From contig SXPW01000004.1 of NCBI GenBank assembly GCA_005793785.1, positions 1 to 6,555 on the forward strand: a stretch of 6,555 nt of DNA, in the 5' to 3' direction. This stretch comes from Actinomycetota bacterium (GTDB taxonomy: Bacteria; Actinomycetota; Acidimicrobiia; Acidimicrobiales; Ilumatobacteraceae). Both the position numbers and the translations under genes were made by a program. Under the pieces are notes generated by a model. The model made no database searches. It had not been told where the DNA came from and saw nothing but the letters and a program-made list of their open reading frames with translations. Below, in pieces: positions 5,378 to 6,555 of the stretch (positions are counted from its first letter, which is position 1; each line of letters starts with the position of its first letter).

Positions 5378-6157
5378 GTGAGTCCCGTTGCTCCCCTTGC
5401 GAACTCGAACAACGAACTGTTGCGCATCGTCGATCTCCATGCCAAGGCCGCAGAGGGTGACCTCGAAATCTTGCGAGGTTTCTCGTTGACGGTTCGAGAG
5501 GGCGAGATTCACGCGATCATGGGACCCAACGGTTCTGGCAAGTCGACGCTCGCCAACACCCTGCTCGGCTCATCCTCCTACGAGGTCACGAGTGGCACCA
5601 TCGGTTTCAAAGGTGAGGACATCGCCGGCTGGTCCACCACCGAGCGCGCGCAACGGGGCATGTTCCTTGGTTTTCAGTATCCGCAGGAAATTTCCGGGGT
5701 ATCTGTCCTGCAGTTCCTGCGCCAGGCGCTGTCTGCGCGCAAGGGCATCGACCTCAGCATCCTCGAGTTGAGACTCGCCGCAATGGATTGGATGAAACGA
5801 CTCGGCATGGACTCCGCGTTCATCGACCGGCACCTCAACCAGGGTTTCTCGGGCGGCGAGCAGAAGCGCAACGAGATCATGCAGATGGCGATACTCGAGC
5901 CCGATCTCGCGATACTCGACGAGACCGACTCCGGACTCGACATCGACGCGCTTCGAATCGTGGCCAGGGGAATTCGCGAAGTTCGCGCAGCGCGGTCGGC
6001 GCTCGGCATCGTGGTCATCACCCACTATCAGCGACTCCTCGACGAGTTGCATCCTGACTTCGTTCACGTGCTGGTCGACGGTCGCATCGTCGCGAGCGGC
6101 GGAATGGAGTTGGCCGAACGCCTGGAGAAGTCGGGCTACGACTCCTTCCGCGGGTAA
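5378..6157 (+). CDS. sufC: SufC, ATPase subunit of the SUF iron-sulfur cluster assembly complex
   Basis: SufC is the soluble ABC-type ATPase that pairs with SufB and SufD in the SufBCD scaffold and drives cluster assembly. The 259-aa product shows, in order, Walker A GPNGSGKST (49-57), a Q-loop GFQYPQEISGVSV (98-110, Gln100), signature FSGGEQKRNEI (157-167), Walker B LAILDETDSGLDIDAL (177-192, Glu182) and the switch His in VITHYQRLLDE (213-223, His216). The Q-loop, the KRNEI and DETDSGLDIDAL wording and the ITHYQR loop separate SufC from transporter ATPases. The start is uncertain. GTG 5378 is preferred because TAGCGT lies 7 bp upstream and because the alternative TTG 5351 begins at the last base of the inverted repeat; TTG would add nine residues. 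sufS follows after 5 bp. The upstream neighbour is a desaturase, not sufB or sufD, unlike the common actinobacterial sufBDCS order. Confidence 0.95.
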   Translation: MSPVAPLANSNNELLRIVDLHAKAAEGDLEILRGFSLTVREGEIHAIMGPNGSGKSTLANTLLGSSSYEVTSGTIGFKGEDIAGWSTTERAQRGMFLGFQYPQEISGVSVLQFLRQALSARKGIDLSILELRLAAMDWMKRLGMDSAFIDRHLNQGFSGGEQKRNEIMQMAILEPDLAILDETDSGLDIDALRIVARGIREVRAARSALGIVVITHYQRLLDELHPDFVHVLVDGRIVASGGMELAERLEKSGYDSFRG

Positions 6158-6162
6158 TCACG

Positions 6163-6555
6163 ATGGGTCTCGATGTCGCCACCATCCGTCGGGAATTCCC
6201 GATGTTGTCCAAACAGGTGAACGGAAAGCCGATTCACTACCTGGATAGCGCCAACTCGTCGCACAAACCCGACAGCGTCATCGACGCGATGTCCACGTTC
6301 ATGCGCGAGGGATACGCGCCGATTGGTCGGAGTTCGTACACGCCGGCGTCGGAGGCTTCGAATGCATACGAAGCGGCGCGTTCGGCGGTCGCCAAGTTCA
6401 TCAACGCATACTCCGCACACGAAGTGGTGTTCACCAAGAACGCAACGGAGTCGCTGAATCTCGTGGCGCAGTCGTGGGGTCGCGCGAACCTCGACAAGGG
6501 TGACGCCATCGTCCTGACCCACATGGAACAACACGCCAACATCGTGCCGTGGCAG
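6163..6555 (+). CDS. sufS: SufS-type cysteine desulfurase, N-terminal 131 residues (3' truncated by the window)
   Basis: SufS is a PLP enzyme that takes sulfur from L-cysteine for SUF cluster assembly. ATG 6163 lies 5 bp after sufC, and the frame runs in phase to the right edge. The sequence aligns without gaps to E. coli SufS by eye: REFPMLSKQVNGKPIHYLDSA (10-30), HKPDSVID (34-41), EVVFTKNATESLNLVAQSWG (87-106) and MEQHANIVPWQ (121-131). The distal part, with the PLP lysine and the active-site cysteine, is outside the window. Three usually conserved histidines differ: the HRGxH segment is GRSSY (55-59, Arg56 kept), and the first His of MEHHANIVPW is Gln123. The pairing with sufC supports a SUF role, while these changes leave room for a divergent paralogue. 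No strong Shine-Dalgarno sequence is seen, so coupling to sufC translation is likely. Confidence 0.9.
   Translation, partial: MGLDVATIRREFPMLSKQVNGKPIHYLDSANSSHKPDSVIDAMSTFMREGYAPIGRSSYTPASEASNAYEAARSAVAKFINAYSAHEVVFTKNATESLNLVAQSWGRANLDKGDAIVLTHMEQHANIVPWQ

Overview
The window is gene-dense, high-GC chromosomal DNA. The protein families fit an actinobacterium: a TIGR03083-type protein with the C-terminal domain of mycothiol-dependent enzymes, a FadE-style acyl-CoA dehydrogenase, SufC and SufS, and several starts without a clear Shine-Dalgarno sequence. The small membrane protein at 2069-2518 resembles, from memory, proteins of Acidimicrobiia (Ilumatobacter-like). That class assignment is inference, not shown by any marker here. 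I saw no phage, transposon, CRISPR, tRNA or rRNA sequence.

Layout. At the left edge, on the plus strand, is the 3' end of a TIGR03083-family gene (to 307). A small unrecognised ORF follows (318-575), and then a 512-aa tandem-domain family 2 glycosyltransferase (576-2114). The small ORF and the glycosyltransferase are in the same frame and separated only by one TAA codon, so they may be one interrupted gene. The glycosyltransferase converges on a minus-strand pair with a 46-bp tail-to-tail overlap. That pair is an acyl-CoA dehydrogenase-like gene (3630 down to 2515) and a one-TM protein (2518 down to 2069) that seems to begin with CTG inside a CTGA stop/start overlap.

A 96-bp divergent spacer (3631-3726) with a short GC-rich hairpin separates the dehydrogenase from a plus-strand series: a metallo-beta-lactamase-fold hydrolase (3727-4341), a histidine-box membrane desaturase (4364-5344), sufC (5378-6157) and the first 131 codons of sufS (6163 to the right edge).

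How the genes fit together. sufC and sufS are 5 bp apart and belong to the SUF iron-sulfur cluster assembly pathway: SufC is the ATPase of the SufBCD scaffold and SufS the cysteine desulfurase that supplies sulfur. sufB and sufD are not upstream; a desaturase is. A perfect 10-bp inverted repeat with a 6-nt centre (5326-5351) lies over the desaturase stop codon, just upstream of a plausible sufC promoter. It is the strongest unexplained non-coding signal in the window and is either a terminator-like hairpin or an operator. The dehydrogenase and desaturase point to lipid metabolism, but nothing links them in one pathway. I found no convincing wholly new system. The best leads are the sufC dyad, the altered active-site positions in SufS and in the dehydrogenase, and the in-frame stop before the glycosyltransferase.
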